A stretch of 64,000 nucleotides of DNA. Source: Sphingomonas sp. PP-F2F-G114-C0414. Its GTDB lineage: Bacteria > Pseudomonadota > Alphaproteobacteria > Sphingomonadales > Sphingomonadaceae. The DNA lies in assembly GCF_003688595.1 (NCBI RefSeq), contig NZ_RCWT01000009.1:372001-436000 (forward strand), read 5' to 3'. Positions 50,839 to 58,431 of the stretch are shown here, in pieces (within the stretch, counting starts at the first letter, position 1; each line of letters opens with the position of its first letter). The translations under genes and the position numbers were made by a program. The notes under the pieces were generated by a model. It was given only the letters and a program-made list of their open reading frames with translations. It had not been told where the DNA came from and made no database searches.

Positions 50839-53809
50839 CGGCCACTACCTCGTCGCATCGGTTGCAGAGTTCGCCATCGACGGTCACCTCGGGGAGGTGG
50901 CGCCAGCAGCGGCCGCATTTGTGGAAGTCGGTGCGCGTTACGGTGACCGCGTCGCCCGGCGTGACCTTGGCGACGATGAATGCTTCGGCCAATTCCGCAG
51001 CTTCAGTCGGCGCGAGAGACGACATCGATTTGATCGTGACCTCTGCCTCCAAACTCGAACGCACGGTCTTTTCGCGACGCATGGGTTCGATCGCTTCGGT
51101 AACCGTTTCGCGAAGTGCACGGATCTGCGTCCACTTCTTCCCGACTTCGACGCCATCCTCCACCTCGGGCAGCGACGGCCATTCGAGGTAGTGCACCGAG
51201 CTGTCGTCGTTGGGAAAGCGCGACTGCCACACTTCTTCCGCGGTGAAGCAGAGCACCGGCGCGGCGTAGCGGACCAGCGCGTGGAACAGCACGTCGAGGA
51301 CGGTGCGGTACGACCGGCGCTTGATGTCGGTCGGCGCGTCGCAATAGAGCGAGTCCTTGCGGATATCGAAGAAGAACGCGGACAGGTCCTCGTTCGCGAA
51401 GTCGGTCAGCAGGCGCGTGTAGCGGTTGAACTCGTAGGCTTCGGCGGCCTGGCGCAGTTCGGTGTCGATCATGCCGAGGCGGTGGAGGACGTAGCGCTCG
51501 AGCTCGGGCATGTCGGACACCGCGACGCGCTCCGAATCGTCGAAGCCTTCGAGCGCGCCGAGCATGTAGCGGAACGTGTTGCGCAGCTTGCGGTACGCGT
51601 CGGAGGCGGTGGCGAGCACCTCCTTGCCGATCTTCACGTCGTCGAAATAGTCGGTCGAGGCGACCCACATGCGCAGAATGTCCGCGCCGGATTCGCCGAT
51701 GATCTTGAGCGGATCGACGACGTTGCCGAGCGACTTCGACATCTTCCGGCCCTGGCCGTCGAGCGCGAAGCCGTGGGTGAGGACCGCGTCGTATGGTGCG
51801 CGACCGCGCGTGCCGCAGCTTTCGAGCAGCGACGACTGGAACCAGCCGCGATGCTGGTCCGAGCCTTCGAGATAGAGGTTGGCGCGCGTGCCTTCGCCGT
51901 AGCGTGCTTCGACGGTGAAGACGTGCGTGCAGCCGGAATCGAACCAGACGTCGAGGATGTCCTTCACAACCTCATAGTCGGCGAGGTCGTAGTCGGGGCC
52001 AAGCAGCGCCTGATGGCCGTCCGCATACCACGCATCTGCGCCGTTCTCGCGGAAGGCTTCGACGATGCGCGCGTTGACGGCGGGATCGTTGAGATACTGG
52101 CCGGTGAGGCGGTTCACGAACAGCGCGATCGGGACGCCCCAGGCGCGCTGGCGCGAGATGACCCAGTCGGGGCGGCCCTGCACCATCGACGTGATCCGGT
52201 TTTCCGCGCGTGCGGGGATCCAGGTGGTGGCGGCGATCGCGTCGAGCGCGATCTCGCGGAGCGTGGCGCCGTTGCCTGGCTCCCTCTCCCCGTCGGGGAG
52301 AGGGCTGGGGTGAGGGGTTGTTCCGGGCGCAGCATTGCTGGGCTGCCCCTCACCCCGACCCTCTCCCCGCAGGGGAGAGGGAGCAGAAGACGCATCCATC
52401 GGGATGAACCATTGCGGGGTCGCGCGGAAGATCACTTTCGCCTTCGAGCGCCACGAATGTGGGTAGCTGTGCTTGAAGTCGTCGCTCGCCGCGAGCAACG
52501 CACCAGCCTCGCGCAGGTCCGTGCAGATCGGACCGTCGGCGCTCACGAACTTCTTGTTGATGACGCTGCCCTGGCCACCGAGCCACGCCCAGTCGGCGCG
52601 GTACATCCCCGCGCCGTCGACCGCGAAGACCGGGTCGATGCCGTATTGCTTGCAGAGTTCGAAATCGTCCTCGCCGTGGTCCGGCGCCATGTGGACGAGC
52701 CCGGTGCCCGCGTCGGTCGTGACGAACTCGCCGGGGAGGAACGGGCGCGGCTTCGCGAAGAACCCGCCGAGTGCGTGCATCGGGTGGCGTGCGGTTGCGT
52801 CGGCGAGGTCGGAGCCCTTTCCGCGCCAAAGGATGGCAACGCCACCCTCCTCTCCGTCACCCCGGCGGAGGCCGGGGCCCACCTCACCGCGGTCTCCCCC
52901 GTTGGTAAGTGGGTCCCGGCCTCCGCCGGGATGACGGGAGGGGAGGGTACGGGCAAAAAAGCTGTCGATCAGCGCATCTGCGATCAGGAAGCGACGATCT
53001 CCGTCCGCGACCAGCACATACTCGATCTCAGGCCCATAGCTCAGCGCTTGGTTCACCGGGATCGTCCACGGCGTCGTCGTCCAGATCACCGCATAGGCGC
53101 CCTCCAATTCGGGAGCGTTCGGCGCAGAGTCGATCTCGAACGCGACGTCAATTTGAGTGGAAGCGATGTCCTCATACTCGACCTCCGCCTCGGCGAGGGC
53201 GGTCTTCTCAACCGGCGACCACATCACCGGCTTGGCGCCGCGGTACAGCTGGCCGCTCTCGGCGAACTTGAGCAGCTCGCCGACGATCGCGGCCTCGGCC
53301 TCGTACTTCATCGTCAGATACGGATCGGCCCAGTCGCCCATAACCCCGAGCCGCTCGAACTCGGCCTTCTGCACGGCGACCCATTTCTCGGCATAGGCGC
53401 GGCATTCGGCGCGGAACTGGTCGACCGGGACGTCGTCCTTGTCGAGCTTCTTGGCGCGATACGCTTCCTCGACCTTCCACTCGATCGGCAGGCCGTGGCA
53501 GTCCCAGCCGGGGACGTAGGGCGCGTCCTTGCCCATCAGCGACTGCGAGCGGACGATGATGTCCTTCAGGACCTTGTTCATCGCGTGGCCCATGTGGATG
53601 TCGCCGTTCGCGTAGGGCGGGCCGTCGTGCAGGATGAACCGCTCGCGCCCGAGCCGCTGTTCGCGCAACCGGTCGTAGATGCCGAGCTTCGCCCAGCGCT
53701 CCAGGATCGCCGGCTCCTTGGCGGCGAGGCCCGCCTTCATCGGGAAGTCGGTCTTCGGCAGGAAGACGGTATCGCGGTAATCGCGGGCGGGCGCAGGAGT
53801 ATCGGTCAT
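50831..53809 (-). CDS. ileS: Isoleucine--tRNA ligase with two repeat-derived insertions
   Basis: 992 aa from ATG 53809. Class I signature HMGH in PPYANGDIHMGHAMN and KMSKS in GRKMSKSLGNVVDP are intact; the C-terminal zinc finger has CGRCWRHLPEVTVDGELCNRC. The CP1 editing domain carries an unusual segment at about residues 288-325 (PSRHPGGGRDPLTNGG..GEVGPGLRRGDGEEGG), and a second lies at about 474-511 (SAPSPLRGEGRGEG..PHPSPLPDGEREPG). Both coincide with GC-rich palindromes of the intergenic type and keep the frame. Without them the protein would be about 920 aa, near the family norm. Otherwise all motifs look functional. Upstream GTG at 53842 is an alternative start. Confidence 0.95.
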   Translation of the reverse strand: MTDTPAPARDYRDTVFLPKTDFPMKAGLAAKEPAILERWAKLGIYDRLREQRLGRERFILHDGPPYANGDIHMGHAMNKVLKDIIVRSQSLMGKDAPYVPGWDCHGLPIEWKVEEAYRAKKLDKDDVPVDQFRAECRAYAEKWVAVQKAEFERLGVMGDWADPYLTMKYEAEAAIVGELLKFAESGQLYRGAKPVMWSPVEKTALAEAEVEYEDIASTQIDVAFEIDSAPNAPELEGAYAVIWTTTPWTIPVNQALSYGPEIEYVLVADGDRRFLIADALIDSFFARTLPSRHPGGGRDPLTNGGDRGEVGPGLRRGDGEEGGVAILWRGKGSDLADATARHPMHALGGFFAKPRPFLPGEFVTTDAGTGLVHMAPDHGEDDFELCKQYGIDPVFAVDGAGMYRADWAWLGGQGSVINKKFVSADGPICTDLREAGALLAASDDFKHSYPHSWRSKAKVIFRATPQWFIPMDASSAPSPLRGEGRGEGQPSNAAPGTTPHPSPLPDGEREPGNGATLREIALDAIAATTWIPARAENRITSMVQGRPDWVISRQRAWGVPIALFVNRLTGQYLNDPAVNARIVEAFRENGADAWYADGHQALLGPDYDLADYEVVKDILDVWFDSGCTHVFTVEARYGEGTRANLYLEGSDQHRGWFQSSLLESCGTRGRAPYDAVLTHGFALDGQGRKMSKSLGNVVDPLKIIGESGADILRMWVASTDYFDDVKIGKEVLATASDAYRKLRNTFRYMLGALEGFDDSERVAVSDMPELERYVLHRLGMIDTELRQAAEAYEFNRYTRLLTDFANEDLSAFFFDIRKDSLYCDAPTDIKRRSYRTVLDVLFHALVRYAAPVLCFTAEEVWQSRFPNDDSSVHYLEWPSLPEVEDGVEVGKKWTQIRALRETVTEAIEPMRREKTVRSSLEAEVTIKSMSSLAPTEAAELAEAFIVAKVTPGDAVTVTRTDFHKCGRCWRHLPEVTVDGELCNRCDEVVADA
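52274..52393. repeat. Palindromic repeat inside ileS (insertion 2)
   Basis: CCCTCTCCCCGTCGGGGAGA at the left and TCTCCCCGCAGGGGAGAGGG at the right, with inner arms GGGGTGAGGGG and CCCCTCACCCC. Same character as the intergenic hairpin near 39510. It encodes about 38 residues between WFIPMD and GNGATLREIALDAI on the minus strand. Confidence 0.85.
52854..52935. repeat. R1/R2-like palindromic repeat inside ileS (insertion 1)
   Basis: GTCACCCCGGCGGAGGCCGG at the left (R1-like) and CCGGCCTCCGCCGGGATGAC at the right (R2/R7-like edge). The centre keeps GGCCCACCTCACCG..GTAAGTGGGTCC. It encodes about 28 residues plus flanks, in frame. Confidence 0.88.
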
Positions 53810-53877
53810 AAGTGGGCCGGGCTGTAGCCGGTAGCGGCTCACGTTGCCATCCCTCTCCCTCGCGGAGAGGGGCGCGG

Positions 53878-54801
53878 TTATGCCAAGATCGTCCGCGCGC
53901 GCGCGCAGTCGGCGTCCATCTGGGTAATGAGCGCATTGAGGTTGGCGAATTTCGCCTCGGGGCGGAGATACTCGATCAGCGCAACCTCGATCCGCTGGCC
54001 GTACAGGTCTTCGCCGAAATCGAAGAAATGCGGCTCGAGCAGTTCCTTGGGCGGATCGAAGCTCGGGCGGATGCCGAGGTTCGCGGCGCCCTTGAGCACG
54101 CGACCGTCCTCCAGCCGCCCGGTCACCGCGTAGATCCCGTAGGCGGGGCGCAGGTAATTGCCCATGTCGAGATTGGCGGTCGGATAGCCGATCGTGCGGC
54201 CGACCTTGTCACCGTGCTGGACGAAGCCCTGGATCGCGAACGGGCGCGTCAGCAGGCGGGTGGCGGTGGCCATGTCGCCAGTGCGCAGCGCCTCGCGGAT
54301 GCGGGTGGACGAGACGGTCTCGCCCTCCAGTTCGATCGCGCTCACCGTTTCGGCGCGAAATCCGTGCGCGGGCCCACGCGAGGCGAGCGTGCGGACGGTG
54401 CCGGCCTTGCCCTTGCCGAAGGTGAAGTCCTGGCCGGTGACGACCCCCGCTACCCGGAGGTTGCGTTCGAGCCGCTCGGTGATGAAGCGTTCGGCGGTCA
54501 GCGCGGCGAGATCGCCGTCGAAATTGAACACGACCATCGCATCGGCGCCGGCCTTCTTGAAAAGCTGCTGGCGCTGATCGAGCGTGGTCAGGCGGAACGG
54601 CGCGGTATCGGGGCGGAAATGGCGGACCGGATGCGGATCGAACGTCGCCACCAGCGCCGGACGCCCCTCGGCCCGCGCCCAGGCGACCGCGCGCGCGACC
54701 ACCGCCTGGTGACCGAGGTGAAATCCATCGAAATTCCCCAGCGCGACGATCCCGTTCGCCAGATACGAAGGGAGGGAGGCGCCACCGTCGAGCCGTTGCA
54801 T
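53878..54801 (-). CDS. ribF: Bifunctional riboflavin kinase/FAD synthetase RibF
   Basis: 307 aa. The N-terminal FAD synthetase half has NFDGFHLGHQAVVARA (nucleotidyltransferase GxxxGH motif) and TFDPHPVRHF, then the STRIREAL motif. The C-terminal riboflavin kinase half has QGFVQHGDKVGRTIGYPTAN and the ANLGIRPSF and EPHFFDF blocks. Makes FMN and FAD from riboflavin. It lies 68 nt upstream of ileS in the same direction, an order common in bacteria. The gap contains a short CCTCTCCCTCGCGGAGAGG hairpin. Confidence 0.95.
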   Translation of the reverse strand: MQRLDGGASLPSYLANGIVALGNFDGFHLGHQAVVARAVAWARAEGRPALVATFDPHPVRHFRPDTAPFRLTTLDQRQQLFKKAGADAMVVFNFDGDLAALTAERFITERLERNLRVAGVVTGQDFTFGKGKAGTVRTLASRGPAHGFRAETVSAIELEGETVSSTRIREALRTGDMATATRLLTRPFAIQGFVQHGDKVGRTIGYPTANLDMGNYLRPAYGIYAVTGRLEDGRVLKGAANLGIRPSFDPPKELLEPHFFDFGEDLYGQRIEVALIEYLRPEAKFANLNALITQMDADCARARTILA

Positions 54802-54852
54802 GCGCGGGCTATAGGGGGGAGGCGATTATCGCGCTAGCTTGTTGGTTGAGCG

Positions 54853-55509
54853 TCACGTCCAGCTAAAAGCAGGCGACTGTGACGTATCCGCTGATGCCGT
54901 GCGTAACCGACGGTTCACACCATTTTTGTCCATTCGCTTTGAGCGCAGAGAATCTATCGCTTCCGCTCTGCGAGTTTTGCGATCGTCTGAATCTTTAGCA
55001 ACTAGTTCAAAAATCTCATACGGTGCTTCATCGTTTTCACCCTGCGTTTTCTGTACCATGCGATTAATCGACCACTGGAGCGGCTGGTCAAAAAGGCTCA
55101 GATCAAAAAACGCATCGCCATCAGATACTGATTTATCCACGATGGTGATTAGATAGCGGTCAACAATGTCGTGAAACTGCGAATACATCGTCGATCCGCC
55201 GATTACGAATATTTCCGAAAAACGGCTGGGTGCTATTTCAGCTTCAGCGATGCCTTCGACTATTCCTTCACGAAGCACGCAATCTGGTTTGTCTTCAAAT
55301 AGATGGAACTGTTTGCTTAAGACAATATTGTGCCTGTTTGGTAGGCATCTACCGAGCGAATCGTGAGTTTTCCGCCCCATCAAAACGACGTTATTTGAGG
55401 TCATGCTTTTGAAGAAAGCGAGATCGGATTTAACGCGCCAAGGCAGCGAATTCCGGCATCCAATGATGCCTTCCCTATTTACTGCAACGATAGACGTCAG
55501 TTGACGCAT
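54853..55509 (-). CDS. Divergent dihydrofolate reductase, likely horizontally acquired
   Basis: 218 aa from ATG 55509. Reduces dihydrofolate to tetrahydrofolate. DHFR features: SIVAVNREGIIGCRNSLPWR (Met20-loop region), D29 as the catalytic acid (E. coli D27) in KSDLAFF, NVVLMGRKTHDSLGRCLPNR and IFVIGGSTMYSQF. After about residue 165 (YEIFELVAK) the protein carries a basic tail of some 50 residues with no DHFR counterpart. Codons ending in A/T are frequent (for example AAAAATCTCATA in this stretch), unlike every neighbour. It stands where a typical folA downstream of thyA would be, but separated by hemerythrin. Possibly a xenologous replacement or an antifolate-insensitive extra copy. Confidence 0.85.
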   Translation of the reverse strand: MRQLTSIVAVNREGIIGCRNSLPWRVKSDLAFFKSMTSNNVVLMGRKTHDSLGRCLPNRHNIVLSKQFHLFEDKPDCVLREGIVEGIAEAEIAPSRFSEIFVIGGSTMYSQFHDIVDRYLITIVDKSVSDGDAFFDLSLFDQPLQWSINRMVQKTQGENDEAPYEIFELVAKDSDDRKTRRAEAIDSLRSKRMDKNGVNRRLRTASADTSQSPAFSWT

Positions 55510-55511
55510 TG

Positions 55512-55551
55512 GCAAAAACCCGTGTGTGTCAGCTTCCTCTGACACACACGG
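55512..55551 (-). terminator. Terminator-like hairpin just upstream of the DHFR start
   Basis: CGTGTGTGTCAG (55521-55532), loop CTTCCT, CTGACACACACG (55539-55550): a perfect 12-bp stem extended by one pair. On the minus strand it is followed by GGTTTTTGCC and then the ATG at 55509. It could end transcription from hemerythrin/thyA or act as an attenuator for DHFR. Confidence 0.7.
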
Positions 55552-55668
55552 TGCAACATGTGAATCCTAAAACGGTAAGCCGTGGCTGTATCTCGGTGGG
55601 CAAAACTGTGGATAAAATTATTCAAAATAAGATGCGCCCCAAACGGCCGATGTGATCGCTTAAGGCTT

Positions 55669-56190
55669 CTAAGCGGCGTGTTCCTTCACATACGCCTCGG
55701 GATCCTTGTCGACGACCTTCACCCCGTTGAGGTGGTTGGCCTCGAACGCCGCGAACCGTACGCCAAGCTCATGCCGCTCCTCCAGCGTCGCATGCTTGCG
55801 GAAGTCGGTGAGACCCTGGCGCTCTTCCTCCGCCAAGTGATCGCTGTTCGCCTTGTTGCACTCGCCGACCGCTGCGAACCATGCGTCCGATCCGACCGGG
55901 TGCTTGTCGACCGCTTCACCAGTGTCGCGGATGTCGTTGTGATCCTCGATCGCGTCCTCGGTCTCCTCGGCGGCCGAGTCGGCGTCATTGCCGCCGGTGC
56001 CGATCTTCATCAACCGCGGGTAGAAGAAGCGCTCCTCCGCCTCGGCATGCGCGTCGAGCAGGTTCTTGAGGCGGGTCCAGAGCGCCGACAGCGCCTCGGT
56101 GTCCTTGGCGTCGATCGAATCGATCTGCGCGAACAGTGCACGCTGCTGCGCGTGTTCGTCGAGAATGAGCTGTGTGATATCCATGCGCAT
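55669..56190 (-). CDS. Hemerythrin HHE domain protein
   Basis: 173 aa from ATG 56190 (171 from ATG 56184). Four-helix non-haem di-iron protein. Candidate iron ligands: H of ILDEHAQQRALF, H47-x3-E51 in LLDAHAEAEERFFYP, H of AIEDHNDIRD, and H of SDHLAEEERQGL. Bacterial HHE proteins sense or store O2/NO or oxidants and often belong to stress regulons. A GGAAC-N17-GTT pattern lies directly before the start (see 56194-56218), fitting general stress control by an EcfG sigma factor, perhaps with a leaderless mRNA starting at the second ATG. Located between thyA and the atypical DHFR gene. Confidence 0.88.
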   Translation of the reverse strand: MRMDITQLILDEHAQQRALFAQIDSIDAKDTEALSALWTRLKNLLDAHAEAEERFFYPRLMKIGTGGNDADSAAEETEDAIEDHNDIRDTGEAVDKHPVGSDAWFAAVGECNKANSDHLAEEERQGLTDFRKHATLEERHELGVRFAAFEANHLNGVKVVDKDPEAYVKEHAA

Positions 56191-56193
56191 CTG

Positions 56194-56218
56194 AACCGCG
56201 CGCGCTGCCGGCGGTTCC
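56194..56218 (-). promoter_or_regulatory. Candidate EcfG-type (general stress) promoter of hemerythrin
   Basis: On the minus strand GGAAC (56218-56214), 17 bases, GTT (56196-56194). The alphaproteobacterial EcfG consensus is GGAAC-N16/17-GTT. Expected transcription start is about 56185, at the second ATG. Confidence 0.4.
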
Positions 56219-56263
56219 TATTGCGATTCGGTCGCGCGGCGCTGCCGCGGGGTCGCTCTCTGG

Positions 56264-57058
56264 TCAGACCGCGACGGGGGCCTTGATGTGCGCTTGCGCG
56301 ACATAGTCGTGGAGGACGAAATCCTCATACTCGTAGGCGTCGATCGAGTCCGGCTTCCGGAGAATTTCGAGGCGCGGGAGAGGTCCGGGCGAGCGCGTCA
56401 GTTGCAGTTGCGCCTGCTCCAGATGGTTCGAATAGAGGTGGCAATCGCCGCCGGTCCAGATGAACTCGCCGACCTCGAGCCCGCATTGCTGCGCGAGGAT
56501 GTGCGTGAGCAGCGCGTAGCTGGCGATGTTGAACGGCACGCCGAGGAAGATGTCGCCCGAGCGCTGGTAGAGCTGGAGCGAGAGCTTGCCGTTCGCGACG
56601 TGTGTCTGGAACAGGCAGTGGCACGGCGCGAGCGCCATCGCGTGCAGGTCGCCCGGGTTCCACGCGCTGACGATCTGGCGGCGCGAGGCGGGGTTCGTCT
56701 TGATCTGGTCGATCAGCTCGGCGATCTGGTCGATGTGGCGGCCGTCCGCGGCGACCCAGTCGCGCCATTGCTTGCCATAGACCGGGCCGAGATCGCCGTT
56801 CTCGTCCGCCCATTCGTCCCAGATCGCGACCTTGCGCTCCTGCAACCAGCGGACGTTGGTGTCGCCGCGCAGGAACCAGAGGAGCTCGACGATGATCGAG
56901 CGGAGGTGGAGCTTCTTGGTGGTGAGCACGGGGAAGCCCTGCGCGAGATCGAACCGCATCTGCGCGCCGAACACGCTGAGCGTGCCGGTGCCGGTGCGGT
57001 CCATCGTCTCGACGCCGGTCGAGAGCACGCGGTCCATGAGGTCTAGATATTGGCGCAT
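56264..57058 (-). CDS. thyA: Thymidylate synthase ThyA
   Basis: Methylates dUMP to dTMP with methylene-tetrahydrofolate, producing dihydrofolate that DHFR must recycle. 264 aa, identical in length to the E. coli enzyme. Catalytic C146 is in [37 protein letters not shown] at the N-terminus, [13 protein letters not shown] and [14 protein letters not shown] are conserved. Start at ATG 57058; the upstream extension to 57226 overlaps the radC leader and is not conserved. The ThyA-type needs DHFR, which gives a reason to keep the unusual DHFR gene nearby. Confidence 0.96.
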   Translation of the reverse strand: MRQYLDLMDRVLSTGVETMDRTGTGTLSVFGAQMRFDLAQGFPVLTTKKLHLRSIIVELLWFLRGDTNVRWLQERKVAIWDEWADENGDLGPVYGKQWRDWVAADGRHIDQIAELIDQIKTNPASRRQIVSAWNPGDLHAMALAPCHCLFQTHVANGKLSLQLYQRSGDIFLGVPFNIASYALLTHILAQQCGLEVGEFIWTGGDCHLYSNHLEQAQLQLTRSPGPLPRLEILRKPDSIDAYEYEDFVLHDYVAQAHIKAPVAV

Positions 57059-57143
57059 CGGGTTTGCGTAGCGATGCGGTGGCGGGGGCTCAAGCGGATG
57101 TAGTTGCGCGTGCGGTCGCCGGTGTCGCGGGGCAGGCGAGTAT

Positions 57144-57536
57144 GTGCCGCCGTCGCCCGTGCCTTCCCCTCGTATTGCTGACCTCGCTGCGGCGCGCGCG
57201 CTGTTCGCCAGCTTGCGTGATGCCACGGTCGAGACGGTAGCGGTCGCGTATCTTGATCCGGATCGGAGGCTTCTCGGGATGCGGCATGTCGTCGGGGGGC
57301 GGGATCAGGTGACGATCTCGATCCGGACGGTCGCGGTGGATGCGCTGGCGTTCGGTGCTCATGGGGTGCTCATCGCGCACAACCATCCGAGCGGGGATGC
57401 CACGCCGAGCGCGCGGGACGTCGCGTTCACGCGGGCGCTGGCGGCGGGGTTGCGGACGTTGGAGGTGGTGTTGCTCGATCACCTGGTGATCGCAGGGAAC
57501 AGAGTGACCAGCCTCCGCGCGATGGGCGTGGTGTGA
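57144..57536 (+). CDS. radC: Short RadC-family JAB-domain protein
   Basis: 130 aa. Only the RadC JAB/MPN domain is present: the metal motif H-x-H-x10-D is in [19 protein letters not shown], followed by [20 protein letters not shown]. The usual N-terminal HhH (UPF0758) half of about 100 residues is missing, so it is about half the usual length. GTG start; the reading frame begins well. RadC proteins have no firm role despite their name. Many short versions occur in integrating elements, but codon use here is like the neighbours. Confidence 0.8.
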   Translation: MPPSPVPSPRIADLAAARALFASLRDATVETVAVAYLDPDRRLLGMRHVVGGRDQVTISIRTVAVDALAFGAHGVLIAHNHPSGDATPSARDVAFTRALAAGLRTLEVVLLDHLVIAGNRVTSLRAMGVV

Positions 57537-57556
57537 GGAACACTAACCCCAAACGC

Positions 57557-57663
57557 ACCACCCCGGCGAAGGCCGGGGCCCAATTGGGGGACGTTGCCAA
57601 CTACGCGCAGTTTGCAGTTACTCCGACCTTTCCAATTGGGCCCCGGCCTCCGCCGGGGTGGTG
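57557..57663. repeat. R1-type palindromic repeat
   Basis: CACCACCCCGGCGAAGGCCG at the left and CGGCCTCCGCCGGGGTGGTG at the right; the interior again contains GTTGCCAACT and CAGTTACTCCGACC. Between convergent radC and the methyltransferase gene. Confidence 0.9.
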
Positions 57664-57708
57664 CAATCGATTAAATTAGCGCCTCGGATCGCGACGCCAA
57701 AGCCGACA

Positions 57709-58431
57709 TCACTTCAGCCGGCACGCCCGAATCGCTTCCGGCGCGGGCCGCGGGCCGGTCGCGCGGAACGTCGCGAGATACCCTCCGGCGGAGGGCATGT
57801 CGTCCATGTCGACCTGCGTATACCCCACCGACGCGAACTCGCATTTCAACAGCGCGGGCGGCGTGCCGTGGTTCTGCGTCGGGCGGTTCGCGTCGACCAC
57901 CACCACCAGCCCGTCGGGCTTCAGCGACGGCCGCAGCCGCCACAGGAATTCGTAGGGCTGCTCGATCTCGTGATACATGTGGACCATCACGACCCGGTCG
58001 AAGCTCGCCTCCGGCAACTTGGGGTCGTTCGCCTCGCCGAGTTTCACGCTGACGTTCGCCAGGTCCTCGCGCGCGACGCGTTCGGCCAGCTGGTCGCGGA
58101 CGGCGGGGAGGATGTCTTCGGCCAGCACGCGGCCGGTCTTGCCGACGCGGGCGGCCATGCGGATCGTGTAATAGCCTTCGCCCGCGCCGATGTCCGCGAC
58201 CGTCATGCCCCTGCGGATCTCGGCCTTGTTCATCACCTCGCCAGCCTCGTTGAGCCGGTCGCGCGCTTCCTCGTTCGACCAGCGCGCCGAGACGATCGAC
58301 GCGACCGGACGGTCCGCGGCGGGGAACACCGGCTCCTTGGTCTCGCGCTTGATCAGCGGCTTGCTGCCGTCGCACGCTGCCAGCGAGAGCATCGGCAGGA
58401 CCATCAGGGCAAGGACACCCCGCAAGCTCAA
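57709..58431 (-). CDS. Class I SAM methyltransferase with lipoprotein signal
   Basis: 240 aa from TTG 58431, which overlaps the prfB stop (TTGA) and has GGAGG seven bases upstream. The N-terminus is hydrophobic and carries a lipobox LSLAAC, so it would be an exported, acylated methyltransferase-like protein. The Rossmann core has [20 protein letters not shown] (motif I), [20 protein letters not shown] and [22 protein letters not shown] follows. SAM is not expected in the periplasm, so it may act on something else or be membrane-tethered; ATG at 58404 (dropping 9 residues) would leave the lipobox intact. Coupled to prfB. Confidence 0.85.
   Translation of the reverse strand: MSLRGVLALMVLPMLSLAACDGSKPLIKRETKEPVFPAADRPVASIVSARWSNEEARDRLNEAGEVMNKAEIRRGMTVADIGAGEGYYTIRMAARVGKTGRVLAEDILPAVRDQLAERVAREDLANVSVKLGEANDPKLPEASFDRVVMVHMYHEIEQPYEFLWRLRPSLKPDGLVVVVDANRPTQNHGTPPALLKCEFASVGYTQVDMDDMPSAGGYLATFRATGPRPAPEAIRACRLK

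Noticed and set aside
50516..53827. 1103-aa plus-strand ORF across ileS
   Set aside because: Antisense shadow; the minus-strand frame encodes a complete IleRS, while this one has no recognisable motif and simply reflects GC-rich third positions.
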